The notes below the pieces were generated by a model that was given only the letters and a program-made list of their open reading frames with translations, ran no database searches and was not told the DNA's origin. Both the position numbers and the translations under genes were made by a program. Below are positions 26,506 to 34,773 of a stretch of DNA of 64,000 nucleotides, in pieces. Each line of letters opens with the position of its first letter. Positions within the stretch are counted from its first letter, which is position 1. Source of the DNA: JACVRW01 sp963716215 (GTDB lineage: Bacteria > Actinomycetota > Thermoleophilia > Solirubrobacterales > Thermoleophilaceae); the NCBI GenBank assembly GCA_963716215.1, contig OY970298.1, forward strand, positions 1,674,001 through 1,738,000. The letters are read 5' to 3'.

Positions 26506-26919
26506 CTACTCCGACAGCCCCACGGCCTCGAGGGCCTCGGCCGGGTCCATGTAGACGTGCCAGGCGATGATCCGTCCGCCTTTGAGCGTGAACACGTGGG
26601 CGACGGTCCTGGCGATCCTCACGCCGCCCTCCTTGCCGATCCCGCGAAACTCCACCGTAGCCACAACCTGGTCGCCGGTGTCCACGAGGCGCTTGGGGAC
26701 GAAGTGGGCCTCGCTGAAGACCTCGAAGACCTCTCGCGTCGCCCGTCCCAAGCCGCCGTAGCCGTGGAAAGCGCCCTGGGTCCCGAGAATCGACTCGCTC
26801 TGGTGCATCTCAACGGCCGGGTCGAAGAAGGCCAACTGCTCGGGGCTGGCCAGTCGCTCCGGCTTGGCGAGGAACTCGTCGTACAGCCGAGCGATGATCT
26901 CCACGTTCTCCTTCGACAT
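26506..26919 (-). CDS. SnoaL-like (NTF2-fold) protein
   Basis: A 137-residue paralogue of the MSKENVEIIARLYDEF type. It carries the usual DPAVEMHQSE strand, VDTGDQVVATVEFRGIG, the VAHVFTLKGGRIIAWHVYMD strand pair and the terminal EALEAVGLSE. Its ATG lies 6 bp after the stop of the SnoaL paralogue at 26923, in the same direction. These proteins form a cone-shaped cavity; the ligand and function are unknown. Several paralogues in this window suggest lineage-specific expansion. Confidence 0.8.
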   Translation of the reverse strand: MSKENVEIIARLYDEFLAKPERLASPEQLAFFDPAVEMHQSESILGTQGAFHGYGGLGRATREVFEVFSEAHFVPKRLVDTGDQVVATVEFRGIGKEGGVRIARTVAHVFTLKGGRIIAWHVYMDPAEALEAVGLSE

Positions 26920-26922
26920 CGC

Positions 26923-27327
26923 CTAGTCCGACAGCCCCACGGCTTCGAGGGCACGTTCCCGGTCCCAGTAGGCGACGAGCCTGGTCACCTTGCCCTCACG
27001 GATGTGGAAGACGTTTGCGCCGCGAGTGTGAAGCTCCCCCAGCTCGAATCCACTTGCCTTTCCGCGTCCGCTGTTGCGCATCAGCACCAAAACTCGCTCG
27101 TCGTGAATCGGGAGGTATCGCTCGACCTTCACGTCGAGGCCGTCGAAGGCACTCAAGGCTTCGCGCCACGCGGCCGTCATCGCGGCGACTCCGACCCAGG
27201 TGCCGGGCGTGGGACCGTCGGCGAGTACGAACTCGATCTCTGGGTGCGCCCACTCGGAGGCGCTGAAGTCGCCGCTCTCCCATGGAGTGCAGATCGCCCT
27301 CACCAGCTCCACGTTCTCCTGCGACAT
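26923..27327 (-). CDS. SnoaL-like (NTF2-fold) protein
   Basis: A 134-residue paralogue beginning MSQENVELVRAICTPWESGD, with HPEIEFVLADGPTPG, the YLPIHDERVLVLMRNSGRG strand and a terminal ALEAVGLSD. It is the first gene of a tandem SnoaL pair reading leftward. Its start lies in a 24-bp block (27322-27345) that recurs inverted at the start of the paralogue at 30666. Function is unknown. Confidence 0.8.
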   Translation of the reverse strand: MSQENVELVRAICTPWESGDFSASEWAHPEIEFVLADGPTPGTWVGVAAMTAAWREALSAFDGLDVKVERYLPIHDERVLVLMRNSGRGKASGFELGELHTRGANVFHIREGKVTRLVAYWDRERALEAVGLSD

Positions 27328-27345
27328 CGCCCGCCCAGTATCCCG
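27322..27345. repeat. 24-bp inverted repeat, left copy, at a SnoaL gene start
   Basis: The reverse complement reads CGGGATACTGGGCGGGCGAT and continues GTCG; it is identical to 30648-30671. Each copy spans the last 18 bp before the ATG and the first codons of a SnoaL gene. GATACT may be a -10 box, so the repeat may be a conserved promoter as well as a recombination target. Confidence 0.7.
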
Positions 27346-27393
27346 GGTTGCCCTGCGCCGGGCCGGGGCGGAGGCGATCGCGCCCCAGTGGTC

Positions 27394-27779
27394 CTATTCC
27401 TGCTGTTCGCCGAGCTGCTCGAATCCCGTCATGTCGGTTCGGGAGGCGGCGAGCAGGAAGATCTCGACCGAGATGTCCTGCTCGAGGTTGGTCTCGCTCA
27501 AAAACGCCCGCACCTTACGCCCGGTGCCCTGCTCGACAATCGCGGTGAACTGCTCCTCCATGACTCGCTGGAAGCGTCGGCGAATGTCCTGGAGCCGTCC
27601 GCCTCACCCCGCGCGATCAACGTCTTCTCCGCCGGCGTGAACGTCTCCTCGAGCACGACCGCTACGAAGTCGTCCTGGGCATAGACCTTCGCCCTGGTAG
27701 GACCGCGTCCGTAGTAGTCCGCGTGAAGCCGGACCATCTCGTTGGCGATCTCTTCCCGAGCCTTCCCATCGACCGTCAC
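27394..27779 (-). pseudogene. DUF2294 family protein, one frameshift
   Basis: The 5' part, MTVDGKAREEIANEMVRLHA then YYGRGPTRAKVYAQDD and FTPAEKTLIARGEAD, matches DUF2294. A frame change near 27590 is needed to continue with FQRVMEEQFTAIVEQGTGRK and SETNLEQDISVEIFLLA, again typical, to the stop at 27394. Members occur in sensor-like or unknown contexts; the function is undefined. Both halves are family-like, so a sequencing indel is probable. Confidence 0.7.
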
Positions 27780-27934
27780 GACGTCCCCCTCTCTCGCGTC
27801 CAGTGGTTCACGGGCCCGGGAAGTCTTCCAAGCAGCCGTCCAGACGACAAGCCTGTGGCCGCAGCTCGTGTCTCACTTAGGCGCCGTGAATCACTTAGAT
27901 CCCAGCCTCGATCCCGCCGGCGGACCCCGTCGGC

Positions 27935-27975
27935 GGCTGCTCTAACCCAGGGGGAGGCCCCCTACTCGGAGCAGC
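27935..27975. terminator. Nested hairpin between DUF2294 and terminase genes
   Basis: GGCTGCTC (27935-27942) pairs with GAGCAGCC (27968-27975), enclosing a second stem GGGGG/CCCCC (27950-27954 with 27958-27962). The rest of 27780-28041 shows no convincing gene. It may be a terminator or an element boundary. Confidence 0.4.
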
Positions 27976-28041
27976 CGGCGACCGCCGAGGAGGGTGTCTC
28001 CGGGAACGTGCATTGCCCAACAACGGTTTTTTCGGGGTGAT

Positions 28042-28452
28042 ATGAGGCCGCCTGAGCGTCTTGGACCCTCGGGGCGGGCGTTGTGGCGCTCGGTTGTGAA
28101 GGGTCTCCCGGAGGGGTTCGAGTTCGACGAGCGGGAGCTCGCGATTCTGGGGTTGGCTGGCCGGCAGGCCGATGACGTGGCCGCGCTGGAGGGGATCATG
28201 AAGCGGGACAGCAGGATGGTCGCGGGCTCGAAGGGCCAGCCGAGGCTTCACCCCGCGGTGGTCGAGGTGAGACAGGGCCGGCTGGCGATTAGCCGGATGC
28301 TGGGAGAGCTGGAGTTGCCTGATGCGGAGGAGCAGCCGCGATCGGCCACGTCGAGGCGCGCCGGGCGCGCGGCACGGGCGCGGTATGACCGTGTGGCGTC
28401 GCTGGAGGCGCGCCGCGCGCTGTTTGGAGAGGGTCGCGGTGGCGCGGCGTAA
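28042..28452 (+). CDS. Phage terminase small-subunit-like protein (P27 family)
   Basis: A 136-residue protein: GPSGRALWRSVVKGLPEGFE, FDERELAILGLAGRQADD, then VAGSKGQPRLHPAVVEVRQG, matching the order of helices and the G-S-K-G-Q-x-R-x-H-P motif of P27-type small terminases. These recognise phage DNA for packaging. ATG 28042 follows GGGGTGAT. No large subunit, portal or capsid gene follows, so this is a remnant or a satellite-type element. The next gene overlaps it. Confidence 0.7.
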   Translation: MRPPERLGPSGRALWRSVVKGLPEGFEFDERELAILGLAGRQADDVAALEGIMKRDSRMVAGSKGQPRLHPAVVEVRQGRLAISRMLGELELPDAEEQPRSATSRRAGRAARARYDRVASLEARRALFGEGRGGAA

Positions 28453-28750
28453 ACCGGGGGCTCGGACGCTGACCGTCGAGGCCTCAGACCCGGTCCTGGA
28501 GTTCCGCTCGCTGGCGTCGATGCTGATGGCGACCGAGCGCGGCTCGGCGGGTGAGGCGTTGTCGAACCAGATCCTGGCCGAGGCGGGACGGATCGGGCGC
28601 CGCTCTCTCACCGATAGGGAGGCGGTTCGGGAGCTGCGCGCGTTCGTCGGGTCGATGGGGTTGGGCGAGGCGGCCGACCGCCGTCTCGCCTATCTGCGGG
28701 GTGTGCGCGAGCGCAATGCCGTCCTTGGCGACGGGGGACACCATGGTTAG
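28439..28750 (+). CDS. Hypothetical protein following the terminase-like gene
   Basis: About 103 residues from GTG 28439: basic start (ARRKPGARTLTVEAS), then helical segments LEFRSLASMLMATERGSAGE and DREAVRELRAFVGSMGLGEA. It overlaps the terminase-like gene by 14 bp, so it is part of the same short operon. No family was recognised; a small phage-derived protein is likely. Confidence 0.5.
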   Translation: MARRKPGARTLTVEASDPVLEFRSLASMLMATERGSAGEALSNQILAEAGRIGRRSLTDREAVRELRAFVGSMGLGEAADRRLAYLRGVRERNAVLGDGGHHG

Positions 28751-28759
28751 GGTCGCGCC

Positions 28760-29359
28760 GTGCGATCCGACCGAGGCACGGCAAGGGGGATTGCGGTTGC
28801 TGCCACTATCGCCGGCGCTTCCAGTGCCTTCGCCAGCGGCAACGTGGGCCTAGGCACCGTGTTTGTGTGCATCGGGTTGTTGGCGATCGTGGCGACCTTC
28901 GCGAATCGGCTACCCGTCGTGCATAGGCTGCCGGCGATCGGTGCTCCCAAGCCGCCCGAGATCAGGTTCCACCTTGAGGAGGAGGTCGAGCCGATGGTGC
29001 TGGAGATGGGCCCGGAGGGCGCGGCGGATGCGATTCTTTGCGCGGCGGCCCAGGAAGGCCGAAGCGATGAGATCACGCGGGTCCTACTGAACGCCTACGT
29101 GGTCGGGTCGACGGAGATTTTTCGATGCGACCAGGACGGCGATCCGTTTGGCGACGGCCACCGGCTTCGGGGGCCCGATGCGCCGTACTGGGCGGTGGGG
29201 GACGTGACCATCCCGATAGGCGCTCAACTCTTCTTCTTCAGGGTCACGATCCCCGAGCCGGGCCGATACGAGGTAGTCGTGAGCCTCCAGTCGCCCGAGT
29301 TCCACGACAGGGGCGATCACTTCTATCGGGAAGCGCTGGTCGCTCGACGCTCCCGATGA
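28760..29359 (+). CDS. Membrane-anchored hypothetical protein
   Basis: A 199-residue protein from GTG 28760. Two hydrophobic stretches at residues ~10-45 (GIAVAATIAGASSAFASG; VFVCIGLLAIVATFA) are followed by a soluble domain of mainly beta character (VTIPIGAQLFFFRVTIPEPG). It lies 9 bp after the preceding gene in the phage-like block. No family was recognised. Confidence 0.55.
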   Translation: MRSDRGTARGIAVAATIAGASSAFASGNVGLGTVFVCIGLLAIVATFANRLPVVHRLPAIGAPKPPEIRFHLEEEVEPMVLEMGPEGAADAILCAAAQEGRSDEITRVLLNAYVVGSTEIFRCDQDGDPFGDGHRLRGPDAPYWAVGDVTIPIGAQLFFFRVTIPEPGRYEVVVSLQSPEFHDRGDHFYREALVARRSR

Positions 29360-29450
29360 TGCCCGGCGACCTCCCGCTCGACGCCGTGCCAGGTACGGTG
29401 CCCGGAGGGACCTTGCACGAGGTTGTCGGCGCGCAAGTCTCTGGCGAGAG

Positions 29451-29933
29451 CTACCTGACCTGCGACGACCGCTCTGCACAGCCGCGAGCCCCAAGTTCAA
29501 GAACGAGATGGGCGGCGTCCTCCCCGACGGCTGGGCGAGTCGAACCGGTTCCGCGAGAAGCCGGGCGACCCGCAGGGGCACCTCTGTCCCGATCATGCTT
29601 CCCTGGCCTAAGGCGAGCTAGCAGTGGGTGGTTAGTTACCCGCCTGCCTCTCCAGGAGCGTTTCCGGGTTTCCGTCACACGTCTCCTGCCAGTCGGCAAG
29701 TTCGTCCTGACTGCGAGCTCGGGGACTCCGTCAGGAGCAGGTCCTGGCGCAGCGTAGATTCGCTTCAAGCTGGGGCTGTACGCATCGAGAACCGCGATCC
29801 TTTCGGAGCACGACGGCGCCTCGTCGGACAACGAGTCGATCGCCGGGGGTATCGCAGCCGCAGCACAAATGGAGAATCCGGAGATGAGGGCGAGAAGCAG
29901 CGCCAGCCGGGCCGCTTGAACCCTAGGAGACAT
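29451..29933 (-). CDS. Putative secreted hypothetical protein
   Basis: The N terminus is a plausible signal peptide (RLALLLALISGFSICAAAA) followed by DSLSDEAPSCSERIAVLDAY. The last ~80 residues are Arg/Pro rich and may be out of frame. It overlaps the upstream ORF by 11 bp. Weak evidence; unknown function. Confidence 0.35.
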   Translation of the reverse strand: MSPRVQAARLALLLALISGFSICAAAAIPPAIDSLSDEAPSCSERIAVLDAYSPSLKRIYAAPGPAPDGVPELAVRTNLPTGRRRVTETRKRSWRGRRVTNHPLLARLRPGKHDRDRGAPAGRPASRGTGSTRPAVGEDAAHLVLELGARGCAERSSQVR

Positions 29934-30297
29934 CTTGAGGACGGCCCGTCCCCGGCGGGGCAGAACCGCCTACAACCTCGTGCGCCATCCGGGTCGTCTC
30001 GGGTAGCACCGGAGCAATTGCACTCGCTTCACGCCGAGCACCCATCGCCACTAGCTGCCAATAGCGTCTGCGCATCAGCTGGAGGGCCTTGATCGCCTCG
30101 TCCTCGAGTGCTTCGGGTGCGTTGTCACCCGCTTCGCGTACCTCAAATGAAGGGGGAACGCGTAGTCCGCGACGGACTAGGACAAGGTCCTCAAGGCGTG
30201 CCTGGGCGCATTGGACGTCGAATACCAAGTCGACGATCGCGGCGCGCCGTAAGCGAATTGTTGTAACGATCCCTCCCGCCGCGATCGGCACGATCAA
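29923..30297 (-). CDS. Putative hypothetical protein
   Basis: A 124-residue ORF with an N-terminal hydrophobic segment (MIVPIAAGGIVTTIRL) and a charged helical middle (EALEDEAIKALQLMRRRYWQ). It would form an operon with the secreted ORF that follows it. No family was recognised. The 350 bp to its right contain no convincing gene. Confidence 0.35.
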   Translation of the reverse strand: MIVPIAAGGIVTTIRLRRAAIVDLVFDVQCAQARLEDLVLVRRGLRVPPSFEVREAGDNAPEALEDEAIKALQLMRRRYWQLVAMGARREASAIAPVLPETTRMAHEVVGGSAPPGTGRPQDVS

Positions 30298-30647
30298 TAG
30301 CCCAACCAGACTGGACCTATCGCACCAGCCGGCTGCCCGCCACGTGGAGGCGCGTCACGCGCGACGACCGCCTTGAAGTGCGTCTCGATGCCACGTCATT
30401 CCGCGGGCAGGCGATAGCTCACTGGCGCAGCTTTGAGGACTACCTGCCTCTCGCCGAGATCGCCGCCGGTGCGGCTCAGCGCCCGACCTAAGCCTTAGTC
30501 ACGACCAGCCCTTTCCGCCGAGACCGGCGTCGAACCCCTCGCCGAAGTCGGGGTCGTCGATGTCTCCTGGCCGGGCGCCGCCGAGGCGGCCTCACAGACG
30601 CGTCGGCACAGGAACGCGGCTGCGTTGCATGGAAGCGCAACCTTTCG

Positions 30648-30671
30648 CGGGATACTGGGCGGGCGATGTCG
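30648..30671. repeat. 24-bp inverted repeat, right copy, at a SnoaL gene start
   Basis: Identical to the reverse complement of 27322-27345. It ends in the first codons of the SnoaL gene at 30666. A TTGCAT at 30625-30630 could be a -35, though the 20-bp spacing to GATACT (30651-30656) is long. Confidence 0.7.
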
Positions 30672-31067
30672 GAGGAGAACGTTGAGATCGTTCGCAGGCT
30701 CTACGAGCGGTGGGCTAGTGGCGACCTCTCGGGGGATTGCTTCGACCCCGAGGTCGAGTTTGCGCGGATCGGCGCACAAACCCCTGACATGGAGGGGCGG
30801 TGGTTCGGTCTCGACGAGATGTCGACCGCGATTCGCGAGTATCTCCGGCCGTTGTCCGACCTGCGCATCGAAGCCGAGCGCATCATCGACCTGAGCGGGG
30901 ACCGGGTGCTGGTGCTCTCGCGGCAAACTGCGCGTGGCAAGCTGAGCGGCGTGCCCATCGAACACGAACTCGGAGAGCTGTTCACACTGCGCGACGGCAA
31001 GATCGTGCGCTACGAGACCTACTGGGACCGTGCCGGTGCCCTCGAAGCCGTGGGGCTGTCGGAGTAA
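30666..31067 (+). CDS. SnoaL-like (NTF2-fold) protein
   Basis: A 133-residue paralogue, MSEENVEIVRRLYERWASGD, with FDPEVEFARIGAQTPDMEG, the IIDLSGDRVLVLSRQTARG strand and a terminal LEAVGLSE. It is the first of a rightward tandem pair that mirrors the leftward pair ending at 27327. Its start codon lies in the right copy of the 24-bp inverted repeat. Function is unknown. Confidence 0.8.
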   Translation: MSEENVEIVRRLYERWASGDLSGDCFDPEVEFARIGAQTPDMEGRWFGLDEMSTAIREYLRPLSDLRIEAERIIDLSGDRVLVLSRQTARGKLSGVPIEHELGELFTLRDGKIVRYETYWDRAGALEAVGLSE

Positions 31068-31071
31068 GGCG

Positions 31072-31479
31072 ATGTCGCAGGAGAACGTGGAGATCGTTCG
31101 GCGCGTGTCGGACGCCTACAACCGCCGCGACGTGGGAGCGATGCTCGACGAACTCCACCCCGGGATCGAGTGGCACCCGTGGGTGCAGATTCAGTTCGGC
31201 GGGGGAGCCACCGTGTACCGGGGGCATCAAGGCGTCCGCCAGGGAATCCGAGAACTTGAAGAAGCCTTCTCTGAGATCCAGGCAGAGCAAGAAGAGATCC
31301 GGGGCCTTGGCGAGCGAGTTGTCGCGATCGGTCACCTCCGGGGACGCGGCACCGAGAGCGGGGCCATAACCGAATCGGCGGTCGCTTGGATCGTCGAGTT
31401 CAAGAGTGGCAAGGTGATTCGGGTCCGCGAGTATCTCGATCCGAAGAAAGCCCTCGAAGCCGTGGGGCTGTCCGAGTAG
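31072..31479 (+). CDS. SnoaL-like (NTF2-fold) protein
   Basis: A 135-residue paralogue, MSQENVEIVRRVSDAYNRRD, with LHPGIEWHPWVQIQFGGG, VYRGHQGVRQGIRELEEAF and the terminal LEAVGLSE. ATG 31072 follows the preceding stop by 4 bp, with a junction (GAGTAAGGCGATGTCG) almost the same as that between the two leftward paralogues, so the tandem unit was probably duplicated as a whole. The following 290 bp (to 31769) hold no gene, only a 14-bp palindrome GGGTTTCGAAACCC at 31490. Confidence 0.8.
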   Translation: MSQENVEIVRRVSDAYNRRDVGAMLDELHPGIEWHPWVQIQFGGGATVYRGHQGVRQGIRELEEAFSEIQAEQEEIRGLGERVVAIGHLRGRGTESGAITESAVAWIVEFKSGKVIRVREYLDPKKALEAVGLSE

Positions 31480-31769
31480 CTGCCCAGCCGGGTTTCGAAA
31501 CCCCCGTGGCTCCTGCTTCCACTGGCTCCGCTTGGCCATCAGCGCAGCCGCATCCGCTCGAGCTCGCCTACCGGCTCCGCTCGATCGAGAGGCCCTGCTG
31601 TTGCTGACCCGGGACGGTTGCCTAATCCAGGAGCCGAACCGCGGCTTCGCGCATCTCGACGCGACCGGCTTCTGGGATCGCGGCCAAGCCGGCGGGTAGG
31701 TGGTGACCGCGAGCGCTGACGCGGCTCTACTTGACGAAGTTTCGAGGGGCTCGGGCAATCCCCTGATCG

Positions 31770-32895
31770 TCATCCGCCAGTGTGCCGTGGCGTGGCAGGA
31801 AGTTGCACCGTGACGCGGAGCCCGCCAGCGGCCCGGGGGGTGAGGGTGAGGGTTCCATCGTGTGCTTGGGTGATGCTCTTGACGATTGCCAGGCCGAGGC
31901 CGACACCTGCGTGGTCGGTGCGTATGCGCTTCGGTGCCGCGCTGAAACGGCTCGCCAAGCGTGGCGACTAACTGTGGGGTGAGCTTCTCGCCGGTGTTCT
32001 CGACGGTGAGCACCGCGCTCTTGGGGTGAACGCTGGTCGTGACCCAAACGGTGCCCTGTTCAGGCAGGTTGTGGACGATCGCGTTGTGCACGAGGTTCGT
32101 CGTCAACTGCAGCAGGAGCGCGCGTGAGCCGAGGGTGGGGGTCATTTCGCCGGAGGTCTCCATGGTGATGCCGCGTTCTTCTGCGAGAGGGAGCAGCGTT
32201 TCAGTGGCTTCCTCGGCCATGAGGGACAGGTCGACGTGATCTCGGGCAAAGGACCGCTGGTCGGCGCGGCTGAGCAGGAGCAAGGCTTCAGTGAGGTCGA
32301 TCGCTCGTGTGTTGACGGCGTGGAGGCGCTCGACGAGCTCGCCGTTGTCGCGGTGCGGATCCTTGCGGGCCACGTCGAGAAGTGTCTGCGTGACCGCCAG
32401 CGGCGTGCGCAGCTCGTGGGAGGCGTTGGCCGCGAACCTCTGCTGTTCGGCGACCTGTGCTTCGAGGCGCGCGAGCATGGCGTCGAAGGCGTCGGCGAGT
32501 TCGCGGAACTCATCTCTGCGGCCCGGTAGCCGGATTCGATGGGAGAGCGATCCGTCCGTGGCCATGCGTGTGGCGTCGCTGATGCGGGTCAGGGGGGCGA
32601 GCATCTGGCCGGCGAGAAGCCACCCTCCCAGGAGAGCGAACACGAGCAGGAACCCCAACATGATGGCCGCCTTCGGAACGAAAGCGTCCAGGAGGTCGGA
32701 GCGGGTGGGACCTGTTATTAGCACGGCATCGTCGGGTACCCGCCCAGGGCCGGACATGTCGGGTACGTAGCGCAGCAGGAACACCCACACGACGGCGAGC
32801 AGCAAGGCGCCCGCAAGCATGAGGAACCCGGCGTAGCTGAGGGTGAGTTTGAGGCGAACGCTCAAACCAGGGGCTCTATCCACGATTTCCCCCAT
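31770..32895 (-). pseudogene. VanS-like sensor histidine kinase, one frameshift
   Basis: A membrane kinase: first helix GFLMLAGALLLAVVWVFLL, an extracytoplasmic loop of ~45 residues, second helix IMLGFLLVFALLGGWLLAG, HAMP, the H-box ASHELRTPLAVTQTLLD, N-box LTTNLVHNAIVHN, then a frame change near 31940. The G-box GVGLGLAIVKSITQAHDGTL is read in the next frame to the stop at 31770. The start ATG 32895 overlaps the response-regulator gene by 20 bp. The conserved ATP-binding end beyond the shift argues for a sequencing indel. Confidence 0.8.
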
Positions 32896-33547
32896 CGATG
32901 CGGTACCCGGCGCCGGCCACGGTGGCGATGATCCAGGGTTCGCCGAGCCGTTTGCGCAGTGCCGAGACCGTGATGCGCACGGCATTGGTGAACGGGTCGG
33001 CGTTCTGATCCCACGCCTGCTCGAGAAGCTCCTCGGCGCTTACGACACCGCCTTCGGCGGTGACGAGGACTTCGAGCACGGCGAACTGCTTGCGGGTGAG
33101 CGCGACGTAACGGCCGTCGCGGTAGACCTCGCGGCGGAACGGATCCAGCCGCAGGCCTGCGATCTCGCGTACGGGGGGCCTGTGGTGGGCGCGCCTGCGG
33201 TCGAGTGCTCGGAGGCGGAGTACGAGCTCTTGAAGTTCGAACGGCTTGGTGAGGTAGTCGTCGGCGCCGAGCTCGAACCCCGTGGTCTTGTCGTCGAGGC
33301 GGTCTGCGGCGGTGAGCATCAGGATCGGCATGCCGCTGTCGGAGGCGACGATGTGCTTGGCGATCTCGTCGCCGGAGGGTCCGGGAACGTCTCGGTCGAG
33401 GACGGCGATGTCGTAGGCGTTGAGGCTCAGCAGCTCCAGAGCCGTGTCGCCGTCACCTGCGATGTCCGCCGCGATCGCTTCCAGGCGTAGGCCATCGCGG
33501 ATGGCTTCCGCCATGTATGGCTCGTCCTCGACGACAAGCACGCGCAT
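32876..33547 (-). CDS. VanR/OmpR-family response regulator
   Basis: A receiver domain (MRVLVVEDEPYMAEAIRDGL; phosphoacceptor Asp in DIAVLDRDVPG; LTKPF Lys) is followed by an OmpR-type winged helix (YVALTRKQFAVLEVLV; ITVSALRKRLGEPWII). The 223-residue length is normal. The start at 33547 is chosen because the receiver begins there; an in-frame ATG eight codons upstream exists. It is encoded divergently from a VanY-like gene and upstream of its cognate kinase, so it probably controls that peptidase. Confidence 0.88.
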   Translation of the reverse strand: MRVLVVEDEPYMAEAIRDGLRLEAIAADIAGDGDTALELLSLNAYDIAVLDRDVPGPSGDEIAKHIVASDSGMPILMLTAADRLDDKTTGFELGADDYLTKPFELQELVLRLRALDRRRAHHRPPVREIAGLRLDPFRREVYRDGRYVALTRKQFAVLEVLVTAEGGVVSAEELLEQAWDQNADPFTNAVRITVSALRKRLGEPWIIATVAGAGYRIDGGNRG

Positions 33548-33632
33548 GCTCCGATGGTAGGGCTGGCACATATCGCCGGCGTATCGAGAACCACATACGA
33601 GCCGGCAACGCCAGGCTGCCTTGAATGGCGGC

Positions 33633-34286
33633 GTGACCTCCAGAGAGCCAGCACGAACAGCGATCGGTCGGATTCGGATTCGCAGATTGCGTGTCGCCGG
33701 CCTGCTGGTCGCCGTCGCGGCGATCGCCGCGGTACTCGGCTACCAGTCGCTGGCGTCCTCGTCCTCGACGGCCGCATCACCCATCGATCTCCTTCGCGGT
33801 GAGCGCCCTGGTGCGCTCGGCGAGGCCGGCGGTGTCGTCCCCGACGGCACGACGGTCTTCGAGAACGAGATTCCGGGTGTGGCCAACCTCGATCCGGCTC
33901 TCCTCGGTGCCCTGCGCCGAGCGGCAACCGATGCCGCGGACGACGGGGTCGAGTTCGTCGTCACCAGCGGCTGGCGTTCCCCGGAGCACCAGGAACAACT
34001 GCTCCGGGAGGCGATATCGAAGTACGGCTCGGAGGAGGAGGCTGCCCGGTGGGTGGCCACACCCGACAGATCTGCTCACGTGTCGGGGGACGCGGTCGAC
34101 ATCGGGCCCTCGGGTGCCGCGGCGTGGCTGTCCGAGCACGGCGCCGGCTACGGGCTGTGCCGGGTCTACGGCAACGAACCCTGGCACTACGAACTGCGGC
34201 CCGAAGCCAGCGTTGGCGGTTGCCCTCCCGTCTACGCCGACCCTACGTACGATCCAAGGATGCAACAGCTTCGGACGGGTCGTTGA
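33633..34286 (+). CDS. vanY: VanY-like D-alanyl-D-alanine carboxypeptidase (M15 family)
   Basis: A signal-anchor (LRVAGLLVAVAAIAAVLGY) precedes an M15B peptidase domain: VTSGWRSPEHQEQLL, the zinc motif SAHVSGDAVDIG and NEPWHYEL. It trims the terminal D-Ala from peptidoglycan stem peptides outside the membrane. GTG 33633 is preferred to TTG 33621. It is divergent from the VanR-like gene (~85 bp between starts). The 3' end overlaps the convergent SnoaL gene by 44 bp. Full vancomycin resistance is not implied: no vanHAX genes are present. Confidence 0.85.
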   Translation: MTSREPARTAIGRIRIRRLRVAGLLVAVAAIAAVLGYQSLASSSSTAASPIDLLRGERPGALGEAGGVVPDGTTVFENEIPGVANLDPALLGALRRAATDAADDGVEFVVTSGWRSPEHQEQLLREAISKYGSEEEAARWVATPDRSAHVSGDAVDIGPSGAAAWLSEHGAGYGLCRVYGNEPWHYELRPEASVGGCPPVYADPTYDPRMQQLRTGR

Positions 34287-34641
34287 AGAACACCCACCGA
34301 GTGACGAGGCCGTCGTGCATGGTGGCGACCCCAGCCATGTCGGTCACCAAAGGGATGTCGCTGCCCTTGCCCCGAGTGATCCAACTGAAGAGGACCAAGA
34401 CCCGGTCGCCGGCCTCGGCGACCCTCTGGATTTCGAAGCGCTGCTCGGCCCAAGAGTCGATGAGGCGGAGTGCTTGGGCCAGCCACTCGTCGCGAGAGAC
34501 GAGCGTTTGCGCGCCTTCCGGCCAGCCGTCCGGCGGGACGACGACCACCTCGGGGTGGTGCACGGCGATCCACTCCGTGAGGTCACCCTGATTCCACAGA
34601 TCGAACGAGCGGCGCACGAGTTCTACGTCTGCCTGCGACAT
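34243..34641 (-). CDS. SnoaL-like (NTF2-fold) protein
   Basis: A 132-residue paralogue, MSQADVELVRRSFDLWNQGD, with HHPEVVVVPPDGWPEG and VAEAGDRVLVLFSWITRGKG. The C-terminal GLSE motif of the other paralogues is replaced by FNDPSEAVASLDRT. It stands alone and convergent with vanY. Function is unknown. Confidence 0.78.
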   Translation of the reverse strand: MSQADVELVRRSFDLWNQGDLTEWIAVHHPEVVVVPPDGWPEGAQTLVSRDEWLAQALRLIDSWAEQRFEIQRVAEAGDRVLVLFSWITRGKGSDIPLVTDMAGVATMHDGLVTRWVFFNDPSEAVASLDRT

Positions 34642-34773
34642 GGCCTACATCATCTCCCGTGGAGCAGGGAAAAGTAACCAAGACAGCTAACCCTTGAAAG
34701 ACGGAGGGTCGTGGAGATCGCGTCGCTACGCTCGCAGAAGATGGCGGGAAGAGTCACTTGAAGGGATGCTGAA

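Noticed and set aside
30310..30492. Short plus-strand frame ending FRGQAIAHWRSFEDYLPLAE
   Set aside because: It reads like the end of a protein, but there is no start codon and no family match; at most a remnant.
31490..31503. Palindrome GGGTTTCGAAACCC after the SnoaL tandem
   Set aside because: A single perfect palindrome without loop, T-run or second copy; neither a terminator nor an operator could be supported.
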